Part shown: positions 1 to 10,319 of the stretch, one piece after another
How the letters are laid out: each line of letters opens with the position of its first letter
Position numbering within the stretch: the stretch's first letter is position 1
Source of the DNA: Neonectria sp. B-13
Taxonomy: Eukaryota > Ascomycota > Sordariomycetes > Hypocreales > Nectriaceae
Direction of reading: 5' to 3'
NCBI GenBank assembly: GCA_002682825.1
Contig: NOKP01000001.1
Location: 188,501 to 252,500 of the forward strand
DNA length: 64,000 nucleotides
Notes under the pieces: model-generated
Seen by the model: the letters and a program-made list of their open reading frames with translations, nothing else
Database searches by the model: none
What the model was told of the DNA's origin: nothing
Program-made: the position numbers and the translations under genes

Positions 1-1450
1 CAACAGGAACCGCTGGGCCGAAGTCTGGGTAAAAGTGGTGTCGGGTTGGGCAAACACAGACGAGATCTTCGAATACTCCGATATATCGTTGTCATTGATA
101 TTGGACGGCGGACGGCAATCATAATCTTCAGGACTGATCAGTGCCGGCATGCCAGAATCGAGGCTAGATTGGGCGATAAGTTCGAGAACGGTAGCCCACA
201 ATCGCCGCCGCATCTCTATCTCATAAAGGCTAAGCCCTTGAAAGTGGCTCGGGTCGCGGTGTAAGCCCATGGTAAAGGACGTATGTAGAAGTGAGCCAGC
301 CGAGATCCAGACCAGGTCGTCTCCGAACTCGGCACTCGTCTGTCTGGCGAGCAAGACCAAGCAGTAGATCTGGATTGTGTCTAGAGTGAGCCGATGCTTG
401 TCGATTGCAGCACAATGCCAACCATCCGCCTTGCGGATTGCCTGCGCCGCAGCATCACGCAGTGAGTCCTCCAGCTCGTTTGCATTGTCATCGATGCAGC
501 TACCGATTGCCATGGTGAGTAAGAATTTCGTCATGAAAGTCTCTGTGGCAGCCTTGGGTTCGCTCCAATATCGGTCACATTCCATCCGGAAAGTCGGAAT
601 GTGCAGTATCCGAAATACGGATTCGAACATTCGAAGGTAAGTGTTAACAAGCTGATCTGACACCTCTTTAGGTGGGGCCGACTGGAAAAGTTCGACGGAA
701 TTCGTTGATTCAGAAGTCTGGAGAGCTTCTATTCGTCGAGACTTCAAAGCTCGTGCTAAAATCTTGCACTCGTGCAGCATAGAGTAAAGTTCAGACGTTG
801 TGTCAAAGAAGACCTTGAGGCCTGTACTATGGATGTCTTTGAGCTGGGACTAATTAGCAGGTTACGGCGAGGATAAAAGTTCCGTTGGAATAAAAAAGAT
901 ATGTTGATAGAAGAAGAAAGCCCAATTAAATCACCAAGTTGTATCTTACCTGATCTACCATATTATTCGTCCAATGACTCTGACCAAATAATCTGGTCTT
1001 GGAGACGCGACCCCTGAGCTGCGGTAGAGACGGGCCGAGGACTCTCGACATCTCATCGAGCCCAGCAGAGTTACGATCGTCACTGAAGCCATTCCCACAA
1101 CCGATGAACAATTGAGATCCATTTTGAGAGGGTTCGGGCGTTTGGAACCGATCAGCTCTTTGAGATGACGGTGAATCAATAGGGCTCTTGTCGCGACGGC
1201 TGTCGCAGGGGAACACGGCTGGAGTAGTTGGTGATGCGGCTCTATCAGCCACCACGGGATGTAGCTCAGTTCCAGTTGTGCCATAGACACAATTCACCCT
1301 GTGGAGAGTGCACTGACAGCACGGCGATTTCCTGTCGCAGGCAACCTTGCGGCGGCGACACTCGTTACAGGCCACAACTGGTCGACGCCTCCTGCGGATA
1401 GGACGGTCCCCGCCAGGTCTAGGTCTGGGTCTGGGTGCATCAATATTCAT
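1..1450 (-). CDS. Zn2Cys6 fungal transcription factor, 3' end outside the window
   Basis: This is the N-terminal 450 residues of a nuclear Zn2Cys6 (Gal4-type) regulator. Exon 1 is 1450-950 and exon 2 is 849 to the window edge, open throughout; the 100-nt intron (949-850) has a GTAAGA donor and TAG acceptor and is phase 0. The zinc cluster lies at residues 28-54 with cysteines C28, C31, C38, C44, C47 and C54 (spacing 2-6-5-2-6), preceded by an Arg/Pro-rich stretch. Exon 2 matches the fungal-specific transcription factor middle domain, with the typical FRILHIPTF stretch near residue 245 and an SAGSLLHTSFTMGLHRDP-type segment further on. The start is the first ATG upstream of the zinc cluster. 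The gene is followed downstream on the same strand by the edge of the window, and its 5' side faces the FAD monooxygenase, so it may regulate that gene; this is inference from position only. Confidence 0.85.
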
Positions 1451-1866
1451 TGGAGAGTCGAGGGCGAGGCTGCGCCAGGGAAAATATGAGGCGTGGCGTG
1501 TTGAGACGTGAGGTCAGAAGACCAACGCCTGTGAAGGAAAAGTATGGCTAGGGGGCTGGGACGCATTGCGTATCTGTTAGTAAACGAGATAAGATTAAAT
1601 CGAGCGTTCTTATGATCGGATTAATTGCTCGGCATGCTGTTTGTGAATCGGGCAATGCGGACCCCTAAGTGTCCCCGAGAGTCCGACGTCGCAGCAGATG
1701 CGGAACCACTTCTCACATCGATCTTGAAGGATCCACTCCAGTTCAACTAACTAAGCTAGATGTACAAGCTTCTCTCAACAGGGAATAGCGAATCTTAATA
1801 CCGATCAGTCCGTTCTCGCCACGCCTGTGGGTGCCATACAATGCCCGGCTTATAATTGACGACCCC

Positions 1867-3218
1867 CTAGGTACTTGTTGCTTGTTGCGCCTTCTCCAAA
1901 GCGTCATGGATGCCCTTGTAGCTCATGTTATAATCCATCTTGGAGATACTCCCCTCAAGAGACATGCCCTCAGATATGGCACGAGTGTCCTTTAGGATTT
2001 GAGCCGTGCGCGGCCTCCTGATGCTTTCCATCTGCTTAAGAGTGTCTGGCACATCGTCCCGACTCATCCCTGCCGTCAGTAGACAGAAAGCCTCGGCATC
2101 TTCAACGGCCATGTTACCCCCTTGACCCTGCATGGGCGTCATCGCATGGGCGGCGTCTCCGATGAGGATAGCGCGACCCGCAGTGAAAGTTGGCAGAGGA
2201 TCGATGTCTTGAAGGTCCCACATCTTCACCTCCTCCGCGACACTAAATATGCTCATTAATAGGGCTTATTCCAGGCCGACCACGGCGTCACTCACCGGAT
2301 CAATTTTGGAATCGGGTCGTAAAAGTCTCCAAACATTTCCAGAACCTCGCCCCGGTCGGCTTCTTCGTACCAGCTGTCCTCCGTGCCGGCTCGGTCTTGA
2401 CGCGTAGGGAAGACGAAAGACAGGTTCATGTACTTGCCGTGGCGGAGCGCATATGCCACAATGAACCGTCCACTCTCATCACGAGCCTCGATCATACACG
2501 CGCGACTCTTGCTAGCAACAGGATTCCACCAGTCCGGCAGTTCGCCAAGAGCGTCCTTTGCCTTCTCTGCGGTTATGGCCATACGAAAGCACGTCAATCC
2601 CATCTTTTTCGGGGCATATTGATCGTTTCCGATTACAAGTCTCCGGAGGTTCGAGTGGATCCCGTCTGCAACTGCATCATTGTCAGCTTGGAGGTCGAGC
2701 CTGAAATGGGGAAGACTTTACTCACCGACTATGACGTCGCCTTTGTGGACAGATCCATCCTTCAGAGTCACGGTGCCTTTTCCAAGATCAATATCGACAA
2801 CGCCATTGTTGAACACAGCCTTGACAGGGTTGACCGGAACGCCGAGCTCGTCGGACGGGGCGGTGGCCAACCGCAAGAGCTCTTCTCTGAAGTCCGATCG
2901 TTTGAACGTCAGTACGTCCGCGCCGTAGCGGGTGACAAAATCGACCTCAAGATCGACCCGCATACGCCCATCCTTGTCGTACGATCGATAGCCGGATGTC
3001 CTGACTCCGCCAGCACGGTCCCGATCAAACCCAATGGAGTCCAGAATCTTGATTGCGTTGGGGCTCAGGGCAATACCTTGGCCCCCAGTTGCCGCATTGT
3101 AGCCTGCGCGCTCGTAGATCGTGACGCTGTGGTGTTCGCGGATGACACGGGCAGCGGCTAGGCCTGCTAATCCAGAGCCAACGACGAAGACTTGCAGTTT
3201 GGTCGGTTGTGAAGCCAT
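1867..3218 (-). CDS. FAD-dependent aromatic monooxygenase (salicylate hydroxylase-like)
   Basis: Three exons (3218-2726, 2671-2296, 2242-1867) give 414 residues. The introns are 54 and 53 nt with GTGAGT donors; the first has a CTGAC branch site. The protein is a group A flavoprotein monooxygenase: dinucleotide-binding GSGLAG at residues 14-19, an acidic residue in TIYERAG, the DG motif (VVADGIHSNLRR, near 164-175) spanning the first splice junction, and the GD motif IGDAAHAMTPMQGQGG at about 317. Such enzymes use NAD(P)H and O2 to hydroxylate a phenolic ring, sometimes with decarboxylation; the substrate cannot be read from sequence. The length is usual for the family. The start is the first ATG before the Rossmann fold; an in-frame upstream ATG would add 28 residues lacking family similarity. 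It lies between two Zn2Cys6 genes and 3.6 kb from a ring-cleaving dioxygenase. Confidence 0.9.
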
Positions 3219-4528
3219 CCTATCAGAAAGATGCCAAAGAATGCAGTGTTGCAGAAGCCTGGGTTTTATGAGTAGGGCGTTTGTGCTACGGTAAGTTACC
3301 ACAAGTTGTGTGTGAACAAAATGTACTTAAACCTTCCTTTAAATATTCTTTGTTGCTTGGTTTCTTGCTCCGGTTATCCAAAGAGCTGACATCATTTGCC
3401 CTTCTCGCATCTCACTCTCGTGATTTACCGCCGCGGAGACGACTCGGGGCGGGCGCATCGGACGGATCGTGTATAATTAGCCGATACGACCGCGGACCGA
3501 TACGACCGTGGACCGATAAGTTACGACCGCGGAGTTAAGATACTCTTTCGGTGACACCACTTTGCGTAGCCACCCGTATGCATGCACCATCACGAAGAAA
3601 GTATGCACAACCGTGACGTGACATTGGAGGGAAAGACGCTTCTGACAACCCCGCTGAATACTGCTTGAAAAATGCAGCAGGACTTTTCATAGTGTCTGGG
3701 GTTACTAACTGCAACGCGTTCGTGTTACGTGGCTGTTGAGCGGCCAAAGTTGGTTGTTACGGTGGGTGGTCGTCAAATGTCTTTCACCGTCATGGCACTC
3801 CCCCCCGCAGCCATCTTAACAGAGCTGCAGACCGAGACAGACACGCATAGGTCTTCAACAGTTCAAAGACACCACCGCCAGTAGATACTGGCCAAGTCGA
3901 TGTGCCTAGCCGCATGTTACCGCCGATCTTCTCAGCACTTCGCCAGACACTCTTCCACAGTCGTTAACTTGAGATCCGGAAGGAGATTTTTCAATCATTC
4001 GTGACATCCCACGTTTCCATGAGCCACATCTGTTTTATTGACTATACACAAAACTAGGCCAACAGCACCTCGCTGGCAGAATGCACCTTCCAGTTGGCCA
4101 AGGTGTGTCCACGAGATCAACTGGTACAGCGGGCTGATTGACCTCCGGTTGCAGAAGGGAGAACGCTATCGCAACTTTCCGCCTGCAACAAGCATCAACA
4201 TGACACAATTATTTCCAGGTTCAGGTTGTCGGATAAGCTTCGAGCTGGCCCTTCTTTCGCTACCGCTCCTCTGAGCAGCGGTGATGCCAGTGGCGGGAGG
4301 CAGCTCCGCGTACTTTCATCGCTGTATTTCTGCTCAGTGCGACTTGGATATTGTATACAATATGCTACAAGCAATTCGATGAAGGAAAACTGTCGTTGGC
4401 GACGGTTTTGACACTGGCGCCCGTACCGTGTACTCTAGGGGAAAAGCAGCCTTTCATAAGCTAACTCGGGCAGCACGAAGATTTGATGCGGTTTCACCTG
4501 CCACCGTTGAGCATTTGATATTCGTGGA
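3219..4528. other. 1.3-kb intergenic region upstream of the monooxygenase
   Basis: No convincing gene is present: short open frames on both strands lack recognisable motifs or a plausible splice pattern. The right part holds the 3' side of the next regulator gene. The notable content is a cluster of CGG/CCG-containing direct repeats (listed separately). Confidence 0.6.
3485..3533. promoter_or_regulatory. Three direct copies of TACGACCGYGGA
   Basis: The 12-mer TACGACCGYGGA occurs at 3485, 3501 and 3522, two of the copies containing the palindrome CCGCGG; a related CCGCCGCGGA lies at about 3428. The cluster is 270-315 bp upstream of the monooxygenase start. CGG/CCG half-sites are the usual targets of Zn2Cys6 dimers, and two such regulators flank the gene, so this is a candidate operator. 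No binding evidence exists. Confidence 0.45.
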
Positions 4529-6113
4529 TCATGGTAACGGGGTGTTGGTGAGTTTCTGACCTATAACTCCCCATCGCTTGCTTGCCCGCTCCATCGCCCT
4601 GGTCAAGGCTTGCACTGCGTCTTCAATGTTGCGGCTGTGCTGCGATTCCAGCAAGATAACCACAGATGCCATCTTCTCGAACAGAACAACAGCTGTCACT
4701 GGCATCCTGTCAATTTCGAGAATCTTGGAGTTATCGTCCACTTTCATGAGTTCTCCGAAAATATTTAAAGCCATTTTGAGAGCGGCTGCGGAAGACTCTC
4801 GGATGGAGGAAGGATCGCTTTGGCGGCTGAAACACACCAGCCTTTTTTCATGCAATTCAATTAGTGCCCTAGCTGGGAGTCAGTTGTCGAGGTAGACACA
4901 AAGAGCATGAGACAAAGACAAAAAAAGGCTTACTCACATGAGGTCTAACGCGACCACCATATACTGGTGATGCAGTGGCTTGGAATAGGTCAAACTGTTA
5001 TGGATCTTTTGCTGGATGAGCAGATCAAGCTTCCAGGATTTTTGATCCACAAGGGTCTCAGGGCGGACAGAAAGTTTTCTCGTCAGCTGCAGGACACATT
5101 CCATAGTGTTTATGGCCTGGATCAATTCGCCGAAAGCGCTAATAATAGCCATTAACCCCTTGCCAGGCATTGATGGGAGAGTGGATGGTGCTAACCTTGT
5201 CCATCCGTCGCTGTAGTCCCATAGCTCATCATTCCCTGGAAGACAATCACCCATCTGTGCGTTGCGAAGGAGTGGGATGCGAGCTGTTTTATTGTCGGAG
5301 TAATAGTTGAGTCTGTCGAGGAAATATAGCGCCCACCACACCCGTCTCCGGTCTTCACGGCTCTCATCGTTGGCTGAGGCTGTACCGTCAAAAGGCTGAC
5401 CAAGCCTCATGACATGCGCCAGGCTGGCGCAACTTGCCAGGCTGATATATGCATCAGAGGAGCTGCAATGGCCTTGCTCGTAGACAGCAAGCAAGAGTCC
5501 CGACTGGATAGTGAGTAGACGGTCTCGACGGCGGGCCTGCAGGAGGTAGAATAAAGACTTGCAGTCCTCGTACAAGACGGGTAGAGCCGCTCGCAAGGAT
5601 GGAAGCGAGGAGGGTGGGTTGACAAGCAAAATGTGAAGTAGAAAACACGCCAGCTCGGCTGAGGGAGCCTCCCGCAACGTCAAGACTTTTTGCCGCAGAG
5701 TTGCGGGGTGGATTATGGGCATCCAAGGCTGCACGAACAACAGGAAACATTCGGTGATGTCTCCCAGATCCAGTGTCAATTGATGGAGTGTGTCAAGGAG
5801 ATGCGCAGTCAGTGAAGAGTCGAGATCTTTGCTGCGTCCCGAGTCGGGTCCAGCGGCGCGGCCTTGTGGGAAGAGCAGCCGGAACCCTTTCTCTAGAAAT
5901 CCAGGCAAGTCTTGCTTATTATTATGGTCGAGATAGTAACAGGGGTCATTCCGCCTTGGAGGCATCAATACACGCCTTCGATGGAAAGAAACCTGAGCTG
6001 GGGTATATTCCTTACCTCGCACACCAACCACAGATTGGCATGACCCGATCGCATCGGCGCTTCCGTGCCGAGCATGGCGAACACGCGTTCGGGGCCTCTT
6101 TACTCTCTGGCAT
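4529..6113 (-). CDS. Zn2Cys6 fungal transcription factor, complete
   Basis: Exons 6113-6016, 5954-4938 and 4868-4529 encode 484 residues; introns are 61 and 69 nt with GTAAGG and GTGAGT donors. The first intron splits the zinc cluster: cysteines C11, C14, C21, C28, C31 and C38 show the canonical 2-6-6-2-6 spacing only after splicing, which strongly supports this model. The rest is a fungal-specific transcription factor domain, including an RRVWWALYFLDRLNYY segment and hydrophobic helices typical of the middle homology region. It is divergent from the dioxygenase gene, with a shared 750-bp promoter region, and lies upstream of the monooxygenase on the same strand. This is the arrangement expected of a pathway-specific activator or repressor, but the target assignment is inference. 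Confidence 0.87.
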
Positions 6114-6587
6114 GCCGCAGGGACTTGGAAACTAGGCTGTTCTCGACTTCAGACCGCACGCAAACGACGCCTCAAGGATTAGAAAGCGAAGCAACGGGAG
6201 GCGAAGAGGAGGGAGGACTTGACATGGCTTTGTCTTTATTCCTACTCAGTTTTAGCCGCTTATGCAATGCAGCCAGCCATGCCCGGCTAGCGCTCCGAGT
6301 GTTAACCCTGAGCACCCTACGGCCCAGGTTGAATCCCATCGTTTCTGTGCGCGACTGGACCAGTAGGTAGCGCGCTCTGTCCTTGACTCAGTAATTGCGA
6401 ATATTTCACGAGATATAGGCCTCACACTCATATGAGCAGATGGTCTGTTTCTTGTTTAATTACATGATGCAGAAAGGACATCAGGAGATAATAAGACTTG
6501 TGAACTTAGGTCTCTGGACAATGGTACAATGGTCCGACGCTTCCGCATGACAGGGGCCTGGCCATGGATGCATCCCCATGCCGACTG

Positions 6588-6612
6588 GCGCCGGACTAGC
6601 GCCGGACTAGCG
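6588..6612. promoter_or_regulatory. Tandem 11-bp GCGCCGGACTA repeat
   Basis: GCGCCGGACTA is repeated head to tail at 6588 and 6599 and followed by a third GCG; a CCGACTG half-copy precedes it. It lies about 255 bp upstream of the dioxygenase start, in the divergent promoter. The CGG/CCG content makes it a candidate Zn2Cys6 site; this is inference. Confidence 0.35.
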
Positions 6613-6712
6613 TCCGCTGACAATTGTCATGGTTGCGATGCAACTGTAGCTTATTAGAAGATGTATGGTCACAGATATCAGGTCCATGGGCGGTCCTAGC
6701 CGCTCTATCAAG

Positions 6713-6720
6713 TATAAAAA
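6713..6720 (+). promoter_or_regulatory. TATA-like box of the dioxygenase gene
   Basis: TATAAAAA lies 145 bp upstream of the dioxygenase ATG, in a position suitable for a core promoter followed by a leader of about 100 nt. Confidence 0.4.
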
Positions 6721-6864
6721 ACAACACTTCCGCCGCCTTGGTGATGTGTATCGAGTTGAGTTAATCCACATCGAAGCCCCCTACATCTTATCACATTTGA
6801 TCACAGTACTCCTACAAGCAAAGGATCCCTTCTAGTGTCTTTTCTCCAAGTCCATTTCGACAGT

Positions 6865-7710
6865 ATGGCCGCCTCTAAGCCATTCCGTGCTCCCTCTATG
6901 TTTGTCAGCCATGGAGCAGGCCCCTTCCCACTCTACGAGGAGGGCTGGGAGTCCTGGCGGCAGTCTGTCAGCAAGCTTGGCAGCAAGCTCGACGGCGTTA
7001 AGGGCATCTTAGTCATATCTGGTCACTGGGAGACGGATCAGCCCCGCCTCACCTCCTCCGCCGATCCTGGGCTTTACTATGACTATGAAAACCCACCAGA
7101 GGGCCTGGTCCTCCCGCAGCGGGTATTCGAGGAAAAGTACCCAGTGGCGGGGAATCGAGAGTTGGCGGCAGACGTGGCCCAGCACCTCCGATGCCATGGG
7201 TTCAAACCGGTCCTTGATGAGAAACGGGGACTGGATCACGGTGTCTTCGTCCCGTTGAAGACCATGCGGCCCCAGGCCGACATTCCCATTGTCCAGCTGT
7301 CCCTTCTTAAGGGTAGCAATGAGCAAGAGACCACGGACAGAAACCTGAAGCTTGGACAGGCGCTGGAGCACTTCAGAGACCTCGGGTACGCTGTTGTGGG
7401 CAGCGGAGGGTCCTACCATGACTTTGAGACCGCCTTCAAGGGTATGACGGAGGGGCTGCCCATTCCTGCTGCAGCCGACGACTTTGAAGACTATCTGGTA
7501 TCTGTAGCATCGATTGCTTGCGAGGATGAGAGAGTCCAGGCTTTAACGAACTGGCGAAGTGTGCCCTCAAGCTATGTTGCACATGTCGAGGGCCATGCTG
7601 ACCACTTCTGGCCGTTTTTGGTTGCTGCTGGTAGCGGTGGAAATAACCCAGGAACGAGGGTTGAGCTTGTGAGAAACTTTGTTGGGCCAATGAGCTTCTT
7701 TGAGTGGTAA
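6865..7710 (+). CDS. LigB/DODA-type extradiol aromatic ring-opening dioxygenase
   Basis: This single-exon gene encodes 281 residues, the normal length of the family. Members cleave catechol-like rings next to the hydroxyls (DOPA 4,5-dioxygenase, LigB) with a divalent metal held by histidines. Candidate ligands and catalytic residues are H16 in SHGAGPF, H54 in SGHWE, H125 in LDHGVFVPL, H185 in GGSYHDF and H244/H247 in EGHADHFWPF; in characterised relatives three of the equivalent histidines bind the metal. The ATG at 6865 is chosen because it begins directly before the conserved region; the reading frame extends ten codons upstream only through a GTG. With the nearby flavin monooxygenase it could form a hydroxylate-then-cleave route for an aromatic compound. 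Substrate and pathway are not determinable from sequence. Confidence 0.9.
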   Translation: MAASKPFRAPSMFVSHGAGPFPLYEEGWESWRQSVSKLGSKLDGVKGILVISGHWETDQPRLTSSADPGLYYDYENPPEGLVLPQRVFEEKYPVAGNRELAADVAQHLRCHGFKPVLDEKRGLDHGVFVPLKTMRPQADIPIVQLSLLKGSNEQETTDRNLKLGQALEHFRDLGYAVVGSGGSYHDFETAFKGMTEGLPIPAAADDFEDYLVSVASIACEDERVQALTNWRSVPSSYVAHVEGHADHFWPFLVAAGSGGNNPGTRVELVRNFVGPMSFFEW

Positions 7711-8005
7711 GTGGTATATAGTTAGAAAGAGTACTATTGAAACTTAGAGTTTCAGAAATAAGAGTCCTTGACAAACACGGCTGATGTACCCGGCGTTCAC
7801 TCGGTTCAGCCGTTTGGGACAGATGAAAGTAGAGAACTAATGCAGGAACTGGACTCATTGCCGATTGGTACCGTCGTATCATGAGCTGTCATACTAGATC
7901 TTATCTGATCTTCCACCTCGTCGCTGCAACGTCTCCGATATCGGTTTCTCTTGGCGAACGGACCTGTTCCCACTTTACCATCTGCTACCATTATTATTCC
8001 TAAGA

Positions 8006-10013
8006 TTATCTCCTCGGATCCCTCTTCCACGCGGACAAGAACTCCTCCACAGGTTCACCCACCCCTTGCCACACCGCCTGCACAAACAGCGGATTCGAGA
8101 GATCCGGAGCCGCATCGAACGAGCACAAGATGCAACGACGAATAGCATCCGCTAGGCCATATCCGCACTCCTCCTCGACCCTCTTCTGCCACTGCATCGC
8201 CGTACACAGATCCGTAAACTCATTCGGCTGGCCTGTAGGCCCTAGAAACCCAGCTCGATATGGCTGCCGCTCTAGGGATTCTCGGAACAATAGCTCGAGA
8301 AGGAGCACGCCGATCGCAAACATGCAGGTCTTGGCTTTCTCGGCTGGGGTGAGAAACGCAGGCTTATCCAAGATAGCGAGCTTTAGTGAGGCATGTGAGA
8401 GGTACGGCTTGGGCTCGTTGGTGTCCCAGTCCGGGGCGTGGAGAAACACCTGCGACTTCTTCCACGTCAAGGGAACCCATGGTAAAGGCCCTAGACAGAG
8501 CAACGTGTGAAGCACTAGTACAGCTTGTTCCAGCCGTTTATCTCGTCTTGAGGTGGCTTGCACAAAGTCCTCCAGCGACTTCAGCTGGTCTTCCTGCGGT
8601 TGCGTGCTCTCGGTCGAGTCCGACAGCAAGAGGACTCTGCTTTCAAGGCCAGAGTTCCAGAATCTTACCTCTGGGTCGTCAATGGGGGCTTTGATGAGCG
8701 AGCAGAGGTCCTGCATGAGAGTGGCAGGCTCTGGTATTTGCTCCGAGGAAGCAGCACTGTCGTCTTCGGTGAATCTTACACGTCGGGTAGATTCAGTCAC
8801 CCTGTGAAGTAAATTCAGCATGAAGGATGTATTTGAATGAACGGACGCACTTGGCACTTACACAATCGTGGAACTAGTCCCGCTCGCAGCTAAGGATACT
8901 CCTGAAGCCGAATCTGACGCCACATCCTGTTTCTTGTCGCGAGATGGGAACAGACGCTTCTTTAGACGCGCTGGCGGCCTCTCCAAATCCCAGCTCTTCG
9001 ACTCCGGCCTCGCCCGGGCCTCGATTGAGGACATGGCTGCAGCTCCCAGAGAGTACAAGAAGCCCCTGGGGCTCTTGTCCACCTTCTTCTTCATCTGCTC
9101 TTTGAGTGCCATCTGCTTGCGCAGTACTGCCAAGTCCTCGTCCTTGGACGCATGGACCTGGGGTTGAGGGACCTTGGGCCGGGCAGCATCAAGTCTGACC
9201 TTGAGATTCGTCAGCTTAGCCTCCTCGCAGAACAGGAGCCTCATTTCGAGCGTCTCCTTCTTTTCTAGATCGGGCGAAATGGTAACTCCGCAGGGATGGA
9301 CGCCGGCGCAAGTGCACGTCCAGTGACGTTGGACACACTCGTAAATTTGCCGTGCTTGACTCTGGAATGTCAGGAACGGGGTGATGGATGTCGCCGAGAC
9401 ACTTGGCTTGGTCTTTGTGGCTTGAGCGACGTGCGAGGCGCGGCTGAGAAACTGGAAGAGATCCTCGTTTCGATCCTTGATAATTTTTAAGAGCTCGTCT
9501 TTCTGGCTGGAGAAGCTTGTTTTCAACCGGAACATCTCCCCCTCTAAGCTCGTTGAGTCGATGAGATACACCTAAGAACAGCAACACGGTCAGTAGGCAC
9601 AGCACGCAAACATTCAACTGGGAAAATACCTTTCCAATCGGAAGCAGCTTGTGCAACTTGTCCACGGCGCTATTGATATCGGCCAACTGCTCCATAAACC
9701 ACTCGTGGTATCTGCCCTGAACGCGTCGTCGCAGCTGCATCCGGACACACGGCTGATGCCACAAATCCGACCCCGAGTCATTTTGAAGCGTCTCCTTATC
9801 GGCATCCGGGAGGTCCAGCGGGTCGATGAGGATCTCGAGGTTCTGCGAAAAGGCAATCTGCTCCCGCTGGATCGCCGCCACGAAATTGTCAAAGTCGTTC
9901 TCGAAGCGCCACCACGACTTGAGAGACCTGAAGACGCTGCGCAGGTCCTTGCATGATTCCGTCAGGATAGGGAATGCGCCCAGAACAATCCCGGCAACCT
10001 CGAAGCCAGACAT
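8006..10013 (-). CDS. DUF7580-like protein (HeLo/prion-inhibition-type N-terminus)
   Basis: Exons 10013-9630, 9571-8862 and 8801-8006 encode 629 residues; introns are 58 and 60 nt, the first with a CTGAC branch site. The N-terminus (MSGFEVAGIVLGAFPILTE) is the hydrophobic opening typical of fungal DUF7580 and related HeLo-like proteins, many of which accompany NLR-type incompatibility or immunity genes. The middle (about 150-370) is charged and predicted coiled or disordered. The C-terminal part (about 400-629) has the DUF7580-like segments PLPWVPLTWKKSQVF, a FAIGVLLLELLF stretch and LADAIRRCILCSFD, resembling a degenerate kinase-like fold. No catalytic triad is visible. It is divergent from the mosaic SAM/Sec3 gene with 306 bp between start codons. 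Molecular function is unknown. Confidence 0.78.
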
Positions 10014-10319
10014 GGCGAAGAGGAGCGTCTATTGTGCTGGACGGAGATGCCCAGCGGGACGAGAGGGGACGGGAAGCGGCAGCTGAAAAGACTCGCTCTC
10101 TCAGGTCAGCGCGAGGCTGTGTCCCGAAATATGCATCATTTGATTTTCCTGCAGGCTGCCATGGGGATACAATGTTAGTCTATGCCCCAAACAGGTTTAA
10201 TGCTGCTTTCAGCTTTCAGCTTTGCTTATCCCCGCCCACGATCTAGATCGCCGAAATGCTCGCTAGGATCTGGATGAGGCGGCAATAACGGCGACGCTCT
10301 GGTTATCATATCTCGCAAG

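Larger units (their letters stand above)
6114..6864. other. Divergent promoter region, regulator and dioxygenase
   Basis: This 751-bp stretch separates the starts of the second Zn2Cys6 gene (minus) and the dioxygenase gene (plus). It contains a tandem CCGG-rich repeat and a TATA-like box, both listed separately, and no other gene. Confidence 0.6.

Noticed and set aside
2397..3161. A 254-codon plus-strand open frame
   Set aside because: It lies antisense to the three-exon monooxygenase, whose motifs and splice sites are all supported; the plus-strand frame has no recognisable domain.
6835..6864. Upstream GTG start for the dioxygenase
   Set aside because: Nuclear fungal genes rarely use GTG, and the ATG at 6865 sits directly before the conserved family start.
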